DNA of 64,000 bases from the NCBI RefSeq assembly GCF_025502585.1, contig NZ_CP106679.1, forward strand, positions 2,449,501-2,513,500, read 5' to 3'. The notes under the pieces are model-generated. The model did no database searches, had not been told where the DNA came from, and worked only from the letters and a program-made list of their open reading frames with translations. Position 1 is the first letter of the stretch, and every line of letters starts with the position of its first letter. The DNA is from Reichenbachiella agarivorans. GTDB taxonomy: Bacteria > Bacteroidota > Bacteroidia > Cytophagales > Cyclobacteriaceae. Position numbers and translations under genes: made by a program. Below are positions 62,811 through 64,000 of this stretch, one piece after another.

Positions 62811-62825
62811 CACTTGATAGGTTTG
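62795..62825 (+). promoter_or_regulatory. rightward promoter of the ABC transporter operon
   Basis: TTG at 62795-62797, a 20-base spacer and TAGGTTTG at 62818-62825. The -33 box lies in the right arm of the palindrome. Transcription would start about 10 bases before the ATG at 62842. Confidence 0.7.
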
Positions 62826-62841
62826 CGATAAAAGAGAGAAA

Positions 62842-63468
62842 ATGTTTAAGACTCAGTCGCTATTTTTTACTTATAACAACTCTGTCGATTTTAGCTTCCC
62901 AGACATAGAGCTAGATGCAGGTGAGAATCTATTAATCCTTGGTGAATCTGGCATTGGCAAAACCACTCTGCTACATTTGATCGCTGGGTTGCTACGTCCA
63001 GTATCTGGGAGTGTAGAACTGCTCGGGACCTCAATTCATCAACTATCTTCTACCCAGCTGGATAGTTTTAGAGGTCAACATATCGGACTTGTGTTTCAAC
63101 GTCCGCATTTTATTCATTCTCTTTCATTATATGAAAACCTAGCATTGGTACAATATTTAGCTGGAGAAAACCCGAATCAAAACAGGATAAATAATGTCCT
63201 TGCTAGTTTGGGGATTAGGCGTAAGCAAGGCGAAAAACCTCACCGATTGAGTCAAGGTGAACAACAGCGGGCAGCAATCGCCTTGGCGATGGTTAATAAT
63301 CCTCAGCTTATTCTGGCAGATAAACCCACCTCTAGTCTGGATGATAGAAACTGCATGAAAGTAGCAATTCTATTGAAAGAACAAGCCTTAGAAACAGGGG
63401 CAAGACTTATTATCATTACCCATGATCAGCGACTAAAGAATCATTTTTCACATACAATGCAGCTATGA
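62842..63468 (+). CDS. ABC transporter ATP-binding protein (LolD/MacB-like)
   Basis: A 208-residue ATPase. Walker A is GESGIGKTTL, the Q-loop is in VFQRPHFIHSLS, the signature is LSQGEQQRAAIA and the switch histidine is in IIITHDQ. In Walker B, LILADKPTSSLDD, the catalytic glutamate after Asp160 is replaced by Lys161 (codon AAA at 63322-63324). That change normally cripples ATP hydrolysis, so this domain could be slow or rely on a partner. The gene overlaps the permease by four bases. It shares its operator with the COG0523 operon; a zinc-uptake role similar to ZrgB of Vibrio cholerae is possible but inferred. Confidence 0.85.
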   Translation: MFKTQSLFFTYNNSVDFSFPDIELDAGENLLILGESGIGKTTLLHLIAGLLRPVSGSVELLGTSIHQLSSTQLDSFRGQHIGLVFQRPHFIHSLSLYENLALVQYLAGENPNQNRINNVLASLGIRRKQGEKPHRLSQGEQQRAAIALAMVNNPQLILADKPTSSLDDRNCMKVAILLKEQALETGARLIIITHDQRLKNHFSHTMQL

Positions 63469-64000
63469 ATATTTTTAAGTTGAGCTATCGAAACATGATA
63501 AGTCGTCCGCTGAGCACGACACTCTGTCTGGTACTCCTGACTTTAGGTGTAGGAATGATTTCTTTGCTTTTGCAAGTCAACCACCACATAGAGCAGCAAA
63601 TGGGAAATAACGTGCGAGGCATTGATATGGTGGTTGGAGCAAAAGGTAGTCCGCTACAATTGATCCTTTCGGCGGTCTATCACATAGATGCTCCTACCGG
63701 TAATATTTCTATGAAGGAAGCAGAAAAGCTTAAAAGGAACCGACTGGTGGCTGCCGGCATCCCTCTTTCTTATGGTGATAGTTACAAGGGGTATAGAATT
63801 GTAGGCACGAGTTTCGACTATCCAAAGCTATATGAAGGTTCATTAGCCAGTGGCAGATTATGGCAGAAACCTAACGAAGTGACCATTGGAGCTATGGTAG
63901 CCAAAAACCTAGGGCTGAAGTTGGGCGATGCATTTGTTGGTTCTCACGGTCTCGCCGAAGGCGGTGAGGTTCACGATGAGCAGCGCTATGAGGTAGTTGG
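63465..64000 (+). CDS. FtsX/MacB-type ABC transporter permease, N-terminal part (cut by window edge)
   Basis: The frame starts at an ATG overlapping the ATPase stop and stays open to the window end (178 codons). It has one N-terminal membrane segment (LCLVLLTLGVGMISLLLQVN) and then the start of a MacB-type periplasmic domain (GIDMVVGAKGSPLQLILSAV). The membrane bundle expected at the C-terminus is beyond the window. Together with the ATPase it forms a LolCDE/MacB-like exporter or lipid/protein extractor under the shared operator. Confidence 0.85.
   Translation, partial: MNIFKLSYRNMISRPLSTTLCLVLLTLGVGMISLLLQVNHHIEQQMGNNVRGIDMVVGAKGSPLQLILSAVYHIDAPTGNISMKEAEKLKRNRLVAAGIPLSYGDSYKGYRIVGTSFDYPKLYEGSLASGRLWQKPNEVTIGAMVAKNLGLKLGDAFVGSHGLAEGGEVHDEQRYEVV

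Overview
The window comes from the chromosome of a member of the Bacteroidota, most likely the order Cytophagales (a Reichenbachiella-like marine genus would fit, but nothing here fixes the genus). The reasons are promoter -7 boxes of the TAnnTTTG type, a Tgt without zinc cysteines, a classic Bacteroidota dcw cluster with a DAP-type MurE, a sensor kinase with a Reg_prop/Y_Y_Y sensor region, and a flexirubin/aryl-polyene pigment locus. Both ends cut genes: tgt at the left and an FtsX-type permease at the right.

Positions 1-11,160 hold housekeeping genes: tgt, an LptF/G-type permease, an EamA transporter, a secreted CocE-type hydrolase, a putative ACP phosphodiesterase (acpH), a TerB-like protein, a ComEC-like channel, PhoH, a SAM hydrolase, a small ABM-domain protein and tRNA-Leu(CAA) with its terminator. 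Beside the tRNA lies a frameshifted RadC/JAB remnant in decayed DNA, which looks like the scar of a mobile element.

Positions 12,256-27,737 are the division and cell-wall cluster, transcribed rightward with genes mostly abutting or overlapping by 1-8 bases: mraZ-rsmH-ftsL-ftsI-murE-mraY-murD-ftsW-murG-murC-ftsQ-ftsA, then ftsZ after a 111-base gap. It is preceded by five TGGNN repeats at exact 10-base spacing, a probable MraZ autoregulatory operator.

Positions 28,847-55,112 are a large pigment locus of the flexirubin/aryl-polyene type. A leftward operon (34,725 to 28,847) encodes a C45 hydrolase, AcpS, an aryl-acid adenylating enzyme, a CrtI-like flavoenzyme and an esterase. A halogenase-like flavoprotein diverges from it. 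A methyltransferase and a remarkable 1268-residue MMPL transporter-PlsC acyltransferase-methyltransferase fusion face left. The rightward main operon starts with an aromatic amino acid ammonia-lyase (starter unit supply) and continues with FabG-, FabF-, ACP-, dehydratase-, thioesterase- and acyltransferase-like enzymes, two KAS-fold proteins lacking the active-site cysteine, a polysaccharide deacetylase, a LolA-like carrier and a glycosyltransferase. I infer that a 4-hydroxycinnamoyl-type starter is activated, extended to a polyene on ACP, tailored, and moved to the envelope. No KAS III/DarB- or DarA-like gene for the dialkylresorcinol half is seen in the window.

Positions 55,414-60,694 hold a coiled-coil membrane protein, a DEAD-box helicase and a Reg_prop sensor kinase. 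Positions 61,110-64,000 hold a likely metal-responsive (zinc) locus: a COG0523 GTPase and a MerC-like protein face left, an ABC ATPase and permease face right, and the two promoters share one long palindrome.
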